From: UBA1127 sp965116355 | GTDB taxonomy: Bacteria > Chloroflexota > Dehalococcoidia > Lucifugimonadales > UBA1127 | Length of the DNA: 64,000 nucleotides | Direction: 5' to 3' | Assembly (NCBI GenBank): GCA_965116355.1 | Contig: OZ220679.1 | Span: forward strand, 434,001-498,000 | In this document: piece by piece, positions 57,170 to 64,000 of the stretch | Layout: every line of letters begins with the position of its first letter | Numbering within the stretch: position 1 is the stretch's first letter | Translations under genes and position numbers: made by a program | The notes under the pieces: generated by a model | Told to the model about the DNA's origin: nothing | The model's database searches: none | Seen by the model: the letters and a program-made list of their open reading frames with translations, nothing else

Positions 57170-58099
57170 ATGGCAACTGAGGGAAACGTTCTTCAACTGC
57201 CGCAGAGGCTGCCCTGGTACAGTCCGACGAGGTTGCGAAACCTTACCAACCTCATCTTCAAGGAATATCCGGTTGTCTGGCTGACCATTCTCTTCCTTGT
57301 GCTCGTCTTCCCGGCGCTGACGGCGGACTTCACCGCGCCCCATGATCCGCTGAAGCAGCAGCTCAGCAAGCGGCTTACCCCGCCGGTGTGGGACCAGGGG
57401 AATCCGGAGAAGCCCGGTACCTGGACCAACATCCTGGGGACCGACAAGCAGGGCCGGGACATCCTGAGCCGCATCATGCACGGCTCCCGCATCTCCCTGA
57501 TGGTCTCGCTCTCCGCGTTGGCGATAGGTGGCACCATCGGAACAACGCTGGGCCTTGTCTCCGGCTACTTTGGCAGGTGGGTTGACCACCTCATCATGAG
57601 GGTGGTGGACACCTTCCTTGCCCTGCCGCTCATCTTGATGGCCTTGGTGATTGTGGCGGTGTTTGGGCCAAGCTTCTATACGGCCATTGGAGTGATATCC
57701 GTGCTCCTATGGTCGAGATACACACGCCAAATCCGCGCAGAGGTCCTGTCCATCAAGGCGCTGGACTTTGTGGCCCGTGCGCGCGTGGCCGGTTGCTCCA
57801 ACCTGCGGATCATCGTCAAGCACGTCTTCCCGAACGTGGTGAACACGCTCATCGTGCTGGCGACGCTGCAGGTGGGCACCGTCATCTTGCTGGAGGCCAC
57901 GCTCAGCTTCCTCGGCGCCGGCATTCCGCGGCCGAACCCGGCGTGGGGAGTCATGGTGGCGGACGGGCGCGACCACATCGCGAGTGCCTGGTGGATCGCC
58001 GTCATGCCCGGTCTCGCAATCATGTTCGTGGTGCTCTCCATGAACATGATGGGCGACTGGCTCCGCGACAAGTTGGACCCGAAACTGCGGCAGGTGTAA
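57170..58099 (+). CDS. Peptide/nickel-type ABC transporter permease (OppC/DppC-like)
   Basis: A 309-residue permease of standard length. TM1 is at ~35-55 (VWLTILFLVLVFPALT). The outer loop includes LGTDKQGRDILSRIMHGSRI, then come five spans with the EAA loop ALDFVARARVAGCSNLRIIV near 200 and ATLSFLGAGIPRPNPAWGVM near 243. The gene starts 50 bases after its partner, with AGGATAGGGAG upstream. With OppB it forms the membrane channel. Confidence 0.93.
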   Translation: MATEGNVLQLPQRLPWYSPTRLRNLTNLIFKEYPVVWLTILFLVLVFPALTADFTAPHDPLKQQLSKRLTPPVWDQGNPEKPGTWTNILGTDKQGRDILSRIMHGSRISLMVSLSALAIGGTIGTTLGLVSGYFGRWVDHLIMRVVDTFLALPLILMALVIVAVFGPSFYTAIGVISVLLWSRYTRQIRAEVLSIKALDFVARARVAGCSNLRIIVKHVFPNVVNTLIVLATLQVGTVILLEATLSFLGAGIPRPNPAWGVMVADGRDHIASAWWIAVMPGLAIMFVVLSMNMMGDWLRDKLDPKLRQV

Positions 58100-58103
58100 C
58101 GCT

Positions 58104-59207
58104 ATGACCACACAGCCGGAAAAGGCAACGACTACACAGGCGGAAAACGCCGCCGACATACAGGATGACAGGTACCGGGAGCCGGAAAAGAACATCGGCG
58201 ACATCGTCCTCGACGTGAAGGACCTGCGCACATACCTCTACACGCGCTGGGGCATCACCAAGGCGGTGGACGGCCTGAATTTTCAGGTGCGCGCCGGTGA
58301 GACCCTCGGCATCGTGGGTGAGTCCGGCTGCGGCAAGAGCATGACGGCGTTGACGCTGCTTCGCCTTGCGCCCAAGCCGGCCGCCCGCATTGTCAGCGGC
58401 GAGATATGGCTGGACGGGGAGAACATCCTCGAACGGCCGGAGAACGAGATGCGCTTCGTCCGGGGCCAGAAGATCTCCATGATTTTGCAGGACCCCATGA
58501 CCTCCCTGAACCCCGTATTCACCGTCGGCAACCAGATGGTGGAAGCCCTGGGCATGTACTACCAGGAGGAGCAGCAGCGGGGGCTGCGCGAGCGGGCCGT
58601 CGACATTCTGCGCAGGATGGGCGTGGCGGCGCCGGAGCGCCGGGTCCAGGACTTCCCCCACCAGATGAGCGGCGGCATGAAGCAGCGCGTGGTGGGCGCC
58701 ATGGCCATCGCCGGCACCCCGCGCGTGCTCATCTGCGACGAGCCCACCACCGCGCTCGACGTGACGATTCAGGCCCAGTACCTCCGCCTGCTGAAGCAGG
58801 TGCAGGCGGAGTCCGGCGTGTCCATCATCTTCATCACGCACGACATGGGCGTGGTGGCCAAGATGTGCGACAGGGTGCTGGTCATGTACGCGGGCCGTGT
58901 GGTGGAGCAGGGCGAGATTCGGACGCTGTTCAAGAACCCCTCCCACCCGTACACCAAGGCCCTGATGGCCTCGGTGCCCTCCATGGAGGAGAAGCACGTC
59001 GATAAGCTGTACTCGATCGAGGGGCAGCCGCCGGCGTTGTTCGACCTGCCCGTCGGGTGCCGGTTCGCCAACCGGTGCGAGTTCGCGACGGACAAGTGCG
59101 TGGAGGCATACCCGTCCTCCTTCTCCGATGATCAGGGCCACACGGCCGACTGCTGGCTGCTGGAAGGGCAGTCGGAGTGGCACAAGGTGGCGGAAGCCGC
59201 CGCATAA
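58104..59207 (+). CDS. Peptide/nickel-type ABC transporter ATPase (OppD/DppD-like)
   Basis: A 367-residue ATPase. After a polar N-terminal extension of ~30 residues the domain starts IVLDVKDLRTYLYTRWGITK. Walker A is GIVGESGCGKSMTALTLLRL, the Q-loop SMILQDPMTSLNPV, the signature QMSGGMKQRVVGAMAIAG, Walker B VLICDEPTTALDVTIQAQYL and the switch His in FITHDMGV. The C-terminal cysteine motif is VGCRFANRCEFATDKC. It begins four bases after the OppC-like stop. Confidence 0.93.
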   Translation: MTTQPEKATTTQAENAADIQDDRYREPEKNIGDIVLDVKDLRTYLYTRWGITKAVDGLNFQVRAGETLGIVGESGCGKSMTALTLLRLAPKPAARIVSGEIWLDGENILERPENEMRFVRGQKISMILQDPMTSLNPVFTVGNQMVEALGMYYQEEQQRGLRERAVDILRRMGVAAPERRVQDFPHQMSGGMKQRVVGAMAIAGTPRVLICDEPTTALDVTIQAQYLRLLKQVQAESGVSIIFITHDMGVVAKMCDRVLVMYAGRVVEQGEIRTLFKNPSHPYTKALMASVPSMEEKHVDKLYSIEGQPPALFDLPVGCRFANRCEFATDKCVEAYPSSFSDDQGHTADCWLLEGQSEWHKVAEAAA

Positions 59208-59226
59208 CAGACCAATTGGAGGCATC

Positions 59227-60198
59227 ATGGAACAGGACGTCCTGCTCCGGGCTACAGACCTGACCAAGTACTTCCCGGTGACCAAGGGGCTGGTGCTCCA
59301 GAAGATCATCGGGTGGGTACAGGCGGTCGACCACATCAACTTCACCATCCGGCGGGGCGAGACGCTCGCGCTGGTGGGGGAGTCCGGCTGTGGCAAGACG
59401 ACCACCGCCAAGCTCATCCTCCGGCTGGAGCGTCCCACCACCGGCCAGATCTCGCTTGAGAACTCGGACGTCCACCAGATGGAAGGCGACGAGCTGAAGC
59501 AGTACCACACGGACGTGCAGGCAGTCTTCCAGGACCCGTGGAGCTCGCTGAGCCCCCGCATGCGCGTGCGCGACATCATCTCCGAGGCGCTGGTGGTCAA
59601 CCAGAAGGTGACCAAGATCGAGGCCTATGACCGCGTCGACTACCTGCTGACGCAAGTGGGGCTTCGCACGCAGCAGGCCACCCTGTACCCGCACGAGTTC
59701 AGCGGAGGCCAGCGGCAGAGGCTCGCCCTCGCGGCGGCGCTGGTGGGCAACCCCAAGCTGATCTGCCTGGACGAGCCGGTCTCGGCGCTGGACGTGTCCA
59801 TTCAGGCGCAGATCATGAATCTGCTGAAGGACCTGCAGGAGTCGTTCGGTGTCGGTTACCTGCTCGTGGCCCACAACCTCGCCACCGTTCGCTACCTCGC
59901 CAACGAGGTGGCGGTCATGTACCTCGGCGAGATCGTGGAGCAGGCGGAGACAAACGAGCTGTACGACAACACGCTCCACCCATACACGAAGGCCCTCTTC
60001 TCGGCGGCGTTGACGGCCAACCCGGACTCGCAGCGTGAGGAGATCATCCTGCGCGGCGAGGTTCCCAGCCCCATCAACCCGCCCTCCGGCTGCCGGTTCC
60101 ACGTCCGGTGCCCGTACGCGATGGACATCTGCTCGCAGGAGATCCCGGTGCGCAAGGAGATGACCCCAGGCCACTTCGTAAACTGCCACCTGTACTAG
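59227..60198 (+). CDS. Peptide/nickel-type ABC transporter ATPase (OppF/DppF-like)
   Basis: A 323-residue ATPase. Walker A is ALVGESGCGKTTTAKLILRL, the Q-loop AVFQDPWSSLSPRM, the signature EFSGGQRQRLALAAALVG, Walker B LICLDEPVSALDVSIQAQIM. The switch position reads LVAHNLATV, His followed by Asn where most have Asp. The C-terminal motif is PSGCRFHVRCPYAMDIC. The ATG at 59227 has GGAGG upstream. It is the last gene before a terminator. Confidence 0.93.
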   Translation: MEQDVLLRATDLTKYFPVTKGLVLQKIIGWVQAVDHINFTIRRGETLALVGESGCGKTTTAKLILRLERPTTGQISLENSDVHQMEGDELKQYHTDVQAVFQDPWSSLSPRMRVRDIISEALVVNQKVTKIEAYDRVDYLLTQVGLRTQQATLYPHEFSGGQRQRLALAAALVGNPKLICLDEPVSALDVSIQAQIMNLLKDLQESFGVGYLLVAHNLATVRYLANEVAVMYLGEIVEQAETNELYDNTLHPYTKALFSAALTANPDSQREEIILRGEVPSPINPPSGCRFHVRCPYAMDICSQEIPVRKEMTPGHFVNCHLY

Positions 60199-60218
60199 AC
60201 ACCACCGCAGCGACGCAT

Positions 60219-60250
60219 GACAGCGCCCCGGCGAGAGCCGAGGCGCTGTC
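60219..60250 (+). terminator. Terminator of the peptide-type ABC operon
   Basis: Perfect 9-base arms GACAGCGCC and GGCGCTGTC around a 14-base loop, followed by TCATTTGG. It lies 21 bases after the last ATPase stop. Confidence 0.75.
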
Positions 60251-60335
60251 TCATTTGGAGGCCAAAGCGGTCCGGGGCTGCGCAGCGCTGGGCGCTGCGG
60301 TAGAATGGTGCCAGCCGCGAGGAGGTCGCGCAGAC

Positions 60336-61469
60336 ATGCAGCACGTGTTTCACGAGACCGTCAAGGCCCTGGAGGCGGGCGACCCCTGCGTCTTGGTCAC
60401 CGTCATCCAGACGGAGGGTTCCACACCCCAGAAGCCCGGTGCCAAGCTCCTCGTGCGCGCCGACGGCAGCGGCGTCGGGACGCTGGGCGGCGGCTGCGTC
60501 GAAGGCGACATCTGGTTCGCGGCAAAGATGCTGCTCCGCGGCGGCGGCCCCGCCGAGGTGCGCGACTACGAGCTCACCGAGGAGCTGGCCGCCCGGGACG
60601 GCCTTATCTGCGGCGGCACCATGCACTTCCTCCTCGACCCCATCCGTGAGCCCGTTGACGTGCTCCCGGAGCTCCGAAAGGTCGAGCGGGCCTACGACGG
60701 CGACACGGCAATCGGCATTGCAACCCTCGTGGGCGCGCCGGAGGGTTCGCCGCTGGCCGTCGGCACGAAGCTGTACCTGGACGCGGCCCGCAACACGAAG
60801 GGTACCCTCGGCAGCGAGACGCTGGACGCGCAGGCCGTCGACCGCATCGAGCTGCTGCTGGACTACGGCAAGTGCGAGCACCATACGACGGACGAGGGCT
60901 TCCAACTGTTCATCGAGGCGTTCACCCTCCCGCCGACGCTGGTCGTCATGGGCGGCGGGCACATCTCCAAGGCGCTGACCACCCTTGCGGGCCCGCTGGG
61001 GTACCAGTACTACGTGGTGGACGACCGCCCGGAGTTCGCGAACCCCGATCGGTTCCCGGACGCGGTGGAGACCATCGTCGCCGAGTACGACAAGGGCCTC
61101 GAGAACATCCCCATCACGCCCAACACTGCCGTCGTCGTCGCGACGCGCGGCCACCGCTACGACGACATGGCCGCCGAGGCCGCCGTGCGCTCGAAGGCGA
61201 GCTACGTCGGCATCCTGGGCAGCAAGCGCAAGAACCTGATGATCTTTGAGGAGCTCTTCCGCAAGGGCATCCCGGAGGAGCGCATCCGAGCCGTGCGCGC
61301 GCCCGTCGGCCTCGACCTGGGGGGGCGGACGCCGGAGGAGATCGCGCTCAGCATCATGTCGGAGATCGTCGCGCTCAGGCACGGCGCGAGCGGCTCGGCG
61401 CTGCAGATGGACAACCGCCTTTTCAGCATCGCTCGCGAAAAGGGCACGGCAGTCCCCGGCAGGAGCTAG
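60336..61469 (+). CDS. XdhC/CoxI family protein (molybdoenzyme maturation)
   Basis: A 377-residue protein of the XdhC/CoxI family, which delivers or sulfurates molybdenum cofactor for xanthine or CO dehydrogenase-type enzymes. The N-terminal XdhC_CoxI domain has VTVIQTEGSTPQKPGAKLLV, VGTLGGGCVEGDIW and LICGGTMHFLLDPI. The C-terminal Rossmann domain starts TLVVMGGGHISKALTTLAG near 204, with YVGILGSKRKN near 290 and APVGLDLGGRTPEEIALSIM near 322. GAGGAGG lies upstream. The mobA-like gene follows by two bases. No molybdoenzyme is in the window. Confidence 0.9.
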   Translation: MQHVFHETVKALEAGDPCVLVTVIQTEGSTPQKPGAKLLVRADGSGVGTLGGGCVEGDIWFAAKMLLRGGGPAEVRDYELTEELAARDGLICGGTMHFLLDPIREPVDVLPELRKVERAYDGDTAIGIATLVGAPEGSPLAVGTKLYLDAARNTKGTLGSETLDAQAVDRIELLLDYGKCEHHTTDEGFQLFIEAFTLPPTLVVMGGGHISKALTTLAGPLGYQYYVVDDRPEFANPDRFPDAVETIVAEYDKGLENIPITPNTAVVVATRGHRYDDMAAEAAVRSKASYVGILGSKRKNLMIFEELFRKGIPEERIRAVRAPVGLDLGGRTPEEIALSIMSEIVALRHGASGSALQMDNRLFSIAREKGTAVPGRS

Positions 61470-61471
61470 GC

Positions 61472-62077
61472 GTGCCCGGCGTCGCCGCTGTCCTGCTCGC
61501 CGCGGGCGAGTCCTCAAGAATGGGCCAACCCAAACCCCTGCTGCCGTGGGGCAGCGCACCCCTCGTGCGCTACCAGGTCGAGTCGTTGGCGGAAGCCGGC
61601 GCCGCCCCCATCGTCGTGGTGCTGGGCCCGACCACGCTCGACGCGGAGGCCTGCGTCGCGGACCTCCCAAACGTGCGCACCGTGGTCAACCACCGCGCGC
61701 CTGAGGGCAAGACGACCTCGGTGCGGCTGGGCGTGTCCCAGGTCGACACTGACGCAGAGGGCATCCTGCTGCTGGCCGTCGACCAGCCGCGCACGCCCAC
61801 GATCATCCGCAGCGTCATCGACGCGTACGTCGCGGGCAGCTCCCTCGTCACGCACCCCACCTACGAGGGCCGCGGCGGGCACCCCATTGTCTTCCACGCC
61901 TCGCTGCGGGAGGAGCTGCTGGCCATCACCGAGGAGCGCCAGGGCATCCGCGAGGTGGTGGGCCGGCACCTGGACAGCCTGCAGCGCGTGGAGCTCCGCG
62001 ACCCCATGGTGCGCCTCGACCTCAACACACACGAGGACTATCAGGCGGCGGTGGAGCGGTACGTTCGGGCCGGGTAG
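61472..62077 (+). CDS. MobA/MocA-like nucleotidyltransferase
   Basis: A 201-residue NTP transferase of the molybdenum cofactor cytidylyltransferase (MocA/CoxC-like) group. Signature loop AAVLLAAGESSRMGQPKPLL at the N-terminus, the variable acceptor-side VRTVVNHRAPEGKTTSVRLG, the metal-binding ILLLAVDQPRTPT near 92, and GGHPIVFHASLREEL near 135. It starts at GTG two bases after the XdhC-like stop, so the two are coupled. Making MCD for a xanthine dehydrogenase-family enzyme is the probable role, by family knowledge. Confidence 0.85.
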   Translation: MPGVAAVLLAAGESSRMGQPKPLLPWGSAPLVRYQVESLAEAGAAPIVVVLGPTTLDAEACVADLPNVRTVVNHRAPEGKTTSVRLGVSQVDTDAEGILLLAVDQPRTPTIIRSVIDAYVAGSSLVTHPTYEGRGGHPIVFHASLREELLAITEERQGIREVVGRHLDSLQRVELRDPMVRLDLNTHEDYQAAVERYVRAG

Positions 62078-62203
62078 CCGGCCCCTACGGCGGGGCGCAG
62101 CTTTTTCGGCTATCTGCCCTATGCTATGCTGGCATTCGCGGCACATGCCGTGTCCTTGGGGCACACCGGCGCGTGCACGCAATTTCAGTCGCGGAGGAGG
62201 CAG

Positions 62204-62905
62204 TTGCCAGGCCACATTGGCGTCATCCTGGTGGGAGCGGGCGAGAGCCGCCGCATGGAGGGCATCGACAAGGTGTTCGCCAAGCTGCGCGGCCGGCCCA
62301 TCCTCGACCACTGCCTCGGCGTGATGGCGTCGGTGCCCGAGGTCGCCGCCGGCATGATCGTCGTGTCCGAGCGCAACCTGGAGCAGGCGCAGTACGTACT
62401 CATGCGCCGCGGGTGGTCCGTAGGGTGGAGCATCTGCACGGGCGGCGAGCGCCGTCAGGACTCGGTCCGGCGCGGGCTTGAGCGGCTGCCGAAGGTGGAG
62501 TGGGTGGTCATCCACGATGTCGCGCGGCCGTGCGTCGAGCGCGCGATGGTCTATCGCGGGCTGGAGGCTGCGAAGGCGACGGGGGCCGCGGTGGCGGCGG
62601 TGCCGGTCACTGACACCGTGAAGGTCGTGGAAGACGGCGGCCGCGTCGTGGAGACCCTCGACCGCTCGCGGCTGTGGGCGGTGCAGACCCCGCAGGTGTT
62701 CCGCCGCGACCTGCTCGATCAGGCCATCGCGCAGGTCCAGGACGACGTCACGGACGAGGCCACGCTGCTGGAGCGGCTGGGGCACGACGTCCGCGTCTTT
62801 CCTGGCGACTACGGCAACCTGAAGGTCACCACGCCGCAGGACCTGGCGATGGCCGAGGCCATTCTCGCCGCCCGCGGCATGGCGGAGGTGTCGCCATCCG
62901 CATAG
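62204..62905 (+). CDS. ispD: 2-C-methyl-D-erythritol 4-phosphate cytidylyltransferase
   Basis: A 233-residue MEP-pathway enzyme. HIGVILVGAGESRRMEGIDKVF forms the CTP loop, in a slightly unusual form (canonically PAAGxGxRM), and GERRQDSVRRGLERLP, VVIHDVARPCV (DxxRP), VPVTDTVKVV and LWAVQTPQVFRRDLL follow. The start is TTG at 62204 with GGAGGAGG just upstream; the ATG at 62126 would add 26 poor residues. TATGCT occurs about 85 bases upstream. Its last 10 bases overlap the start of ispF in another frame. Confidence 0.93.
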   Translation: MPGHIGVILVGAGESRRMEGIDKVFAKLRGRPILDHCLGVMASVPEVAAGMIVVSERNLEQAQYVLMRRGWSVGWSICTGGERRQDSVRRGLERLPKVEWVVIHDVARPCVERAMVYRGLEAAKATGAAVAAVPVTDTVKVVEDGGRVVETLDRSRLWAVQTPQVFRRDLLDQAIAQVQDDVTDEATLLERLGHDVRVFPGDYGNLKVTTPQDLAMAEAILAARGMAEVSPSA

Positions 62906-63372
62906 GGAACGGCTACGACGTCCACCGTCTGGTCGAGGGCCGCCCGCTCGTGCTCGGCGGCGTGACCATCCCCCACGACCGGGGGCTGCTGGGGCACAGT
63001 GACGGCGACGCGCTCCTGCACGCGGTCATCGACGCCCTGCTGGGTGCCGCCGGGCTCGGCGACATTGGCGGCCAGTTCCCCTCGAGCGACCCGGCGTACA
63101 AGGACGCGGACAGCCGGGAGCTGCTGCGGCGCGTGGCGTCGCTGGTGGGCGCCGCCGGTTGGAGACTGGTCAACCTGGATGCTACAATCATAGCTGAAAA
63201 GCCCGTGATGAAGCCGCACCTGGCGCCCATGCAAGCGTGCATAGCAGAGTGTCTGTCGGCCACACCGGAGCAGATAAACGTAAAGGCCAAGACCAACGAC
63301 GGCCTCGGGGCCATTGGCGGCGGCGAGGGCATCGCCGTGCACGCGGTGGCCCTCTTGGAGGAAACTCCGTGA
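62896..63372 (+). CDS. ispF: 2-C-methyl-D-erythritol 2,4-cyclodiphosphate synthase with a non-standard start codon
   Basis: A 158-residue MEP-pathway enzyme. IRIGNGYDVHRLVEGRPLVL carries the zinc DxH, GLLGHSDGDALLHAVIDALL the second site, then DIGGQFPSSDP, and NVKAKTNDGLGAIGGGEGIA at the end. The frame has no ATG, GTG or TTG near this point. The nearest ATG is about 220 bases upstream inside ispD. Initiation at ATC 62896, with GGAGGTG five bases before it, gives the normal length; ATA 62902 is another candidate. A frameshift joining it to ispD or an assembly error are alternatives. Stop overlaps cysS as GTGA. Confidence 0.9.
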   Translation: MRIGNGYDVHRLVEGRPLVLGGVTIPHDRGLLGHSDGDALLHAVIDALLGAAGLGDIGGQFPSSDPAYKDADSRELLRRVASLVGAAGWRLVNLDATIIAEKPVMKPHLAPMQACIAECLSATPEQINVKAKTNDGLGAIGGGEGIAVHAVALLEETP

Positions 63373-64000
63373 AGCTCTACGACTCCCTGTCCGGCGAAAA
63401 GCGCGAGTTCACGCCCCACGACGACACCGTGAAGATGTACGTCTGCGGCGTCACGCCCTACTCCTCGGCGCACGTGGGCCACGCCATGAGCTACGTCTAC
63501 TTCGACACGCTGCGCCGCTACCTGGAGTACTCCGGCTACGAGGTCAAGCACGTCCAGAACTTCACGGACATCGACGACAAGATCATCGACGCGGCGGACC
63601 GGATGGGGACGTCGCCCGTGATGCTGGTGGAGGAGCTGGTCGAGGAGTACCTCATGGACATGGCCAGCCTCAACATCCAGCCTGCCCACATGTACCCCCG
63701 CGTCACCGACGAGATCCCGCAGATCATCGAGATGATCGAGGGGCTGATTGAACGGGGATTCGCTTACGAGTCCGAGGGCGACGTGTACTACCGCGTCACG
63801 AACTTCCCGGGCTACGGCAAGCTCAGCCACCGCACTCTCGACGGGATGATGGCGGGGGCGCGCATCGAGCAGAACGTCCAGAAGGACCACGCCATGGACT
63901 TCACGTTGTGGAAGAAGTCCAAGGTGGGCGAGCCCTCGTGGCCGAGCCCGTGGGGCCAGGGCCGGCCGGGCTGGCACATCGAGTGCAGCGCAATGGCCCT
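63369..64000 (+). CDS. cysS: Cysteinyl-tRNA synthetase, N-terminal part
   Basis: The first ~210 residues of a class I synthetase, cut by the right edge. It has KLYDSLSGEKREFTPHD, VKMYVCGVTPYSSAHVGHAM with the first zinc Cys and the HIGH-type motif HVGH, NFTDIDDKIIDAADRMG, and RPGWHIECSAMA with the second zinc Cys. The GTG start overlaps the ispF stop (GTGA), so translation is coupled. The KMSKS loop and anticodon domain lie outside the window. Confidence 0.95.
   Translation, partial: MKLYDSLSGEKREFTPHDDTVKMYVCGVTPYSSAHVGHAMSYVYFDTLRRYLEYSGYEVKHVQNFTDIDDKIIDAADRMGTSPVMLVEELVEEYLMDMASLNIQPAHMYPRVTDEIPQIIEMIEGLIERGFAYESEGDVYYRVTNFPGYGKLSHRTLDGMMAGARIEQNVQKDHAMDFTLWKKSKVGEPSWPSPWGQGRPGWHIECSAMA

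Noticed and set aside
1..64000. Reassigned genetic code with TGA as Trp or Gly
   Set aside because: TGA ends many genes cleanly at ATGA-type overlaps (hisD, OppB-like permease, nfo), and TGG is used normally for Trp.

Overview
The window is about 64 kb of GC-rich bacterial DNA (roughly 65% by eye) with densely packed genes on both strands. Coenzyme F420 biochemistry is indicated by an F420-dependent NADP reductase and two LLM-type flavin/F420 oxidoreductases. There is also an MEP isoprenoid pathway, a type A RNase P RNA, many oligopeptide-type ABC transporters, fumarylacetoacetase-like and CitE-like enzymes, and dispersed palindromic repeats. Together these suggest a Chloroflexota genome, perhaps of the SAR202/Dehalococcoidia kind. 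That placement is inference: there is no rRNA or other marker gene in the window to prove it.

Layout. 0-9.6 kb: metabolic genes (a possible IMPDH-family start, FAH family, F420-NADP reductase, three consecutive CitE-like genes of which one is fused to a membrane/PH-like domain, an SDR-DUF2867 protein, a class III aminotransferase, threonine synthase). 9.7-14.3 kb: a zinc-ribbon protein, dinB, ispH, a Gfo/Idh oxidoreductase, and a redoxin whose active site is interrupted by an in-frame TGA. 14.4-17.5 kb: an MFS-LLM-LLM operon. 17.7-19 kb: an AT-rich lipoprotein gene. 19-24.8 kb: the his operon hisZ-hisG-hisD-hisC-hisB with a recognisable sigma70 promoter. 24.8-27.3 kb: birA, rnpB, a small membrane protein and a C4 zinc-ribbon coiled-coil protein. 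27.7-38 kb: a run of secreted or membrane genes (HtrA-like lipoprotein protease, TM-coiled-coil protein, Asp-box protein, large solute-binding protein, two permeases). 38-47 kb: an IscA/HesB-like small protein, two tandem arylsulfotransferase-family propellers, a second solute-binding lipoprotein, an MBL hydrolase, and two peptide-ABC ATPases on opposite strands with apt between them. 47-52 kb: a second TM-coiled-coil protein, lipB, an EVE protein, endonuclease IV, a mini-zincin and a leucine dehydrogenase family enzyme. 52-56 kb: an ABC-2 exporter, a DsbA-family protein with an in-frame TGA, rnc and small membrane proteins. 56-60.2 kb: a peptide-type ABC transporter operon. 60.3-64 kb: xdhC/coxI-like, mobA-like, ispD, ispF and the start of cysS.

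The most notable result is two genes, 40 kb apart, that are almost certainly selenoproteins. A redoxin (TGA at 13787) and a DsbA-family protein (TGA at 54222) both carry TGA exactly where a redox-active cysteine belongs. Each is followed by a hairpin at bacterial SECIS distance. TGA is an ordinary stop elsewhere (for example hisD, ispF, the permease at 36549), so code reassignment is excluded.

Second in interest are short palindromic repeats, several families, scattered between genes. One copy sits in frame inside hisZ, and two others supply the last ~29 codons of hisD. Other unusual points are an ispF with no ATG/GTG/TTG start, HisZ occurring with a long-form HisG, and a PH-like/CitE fusion protein.
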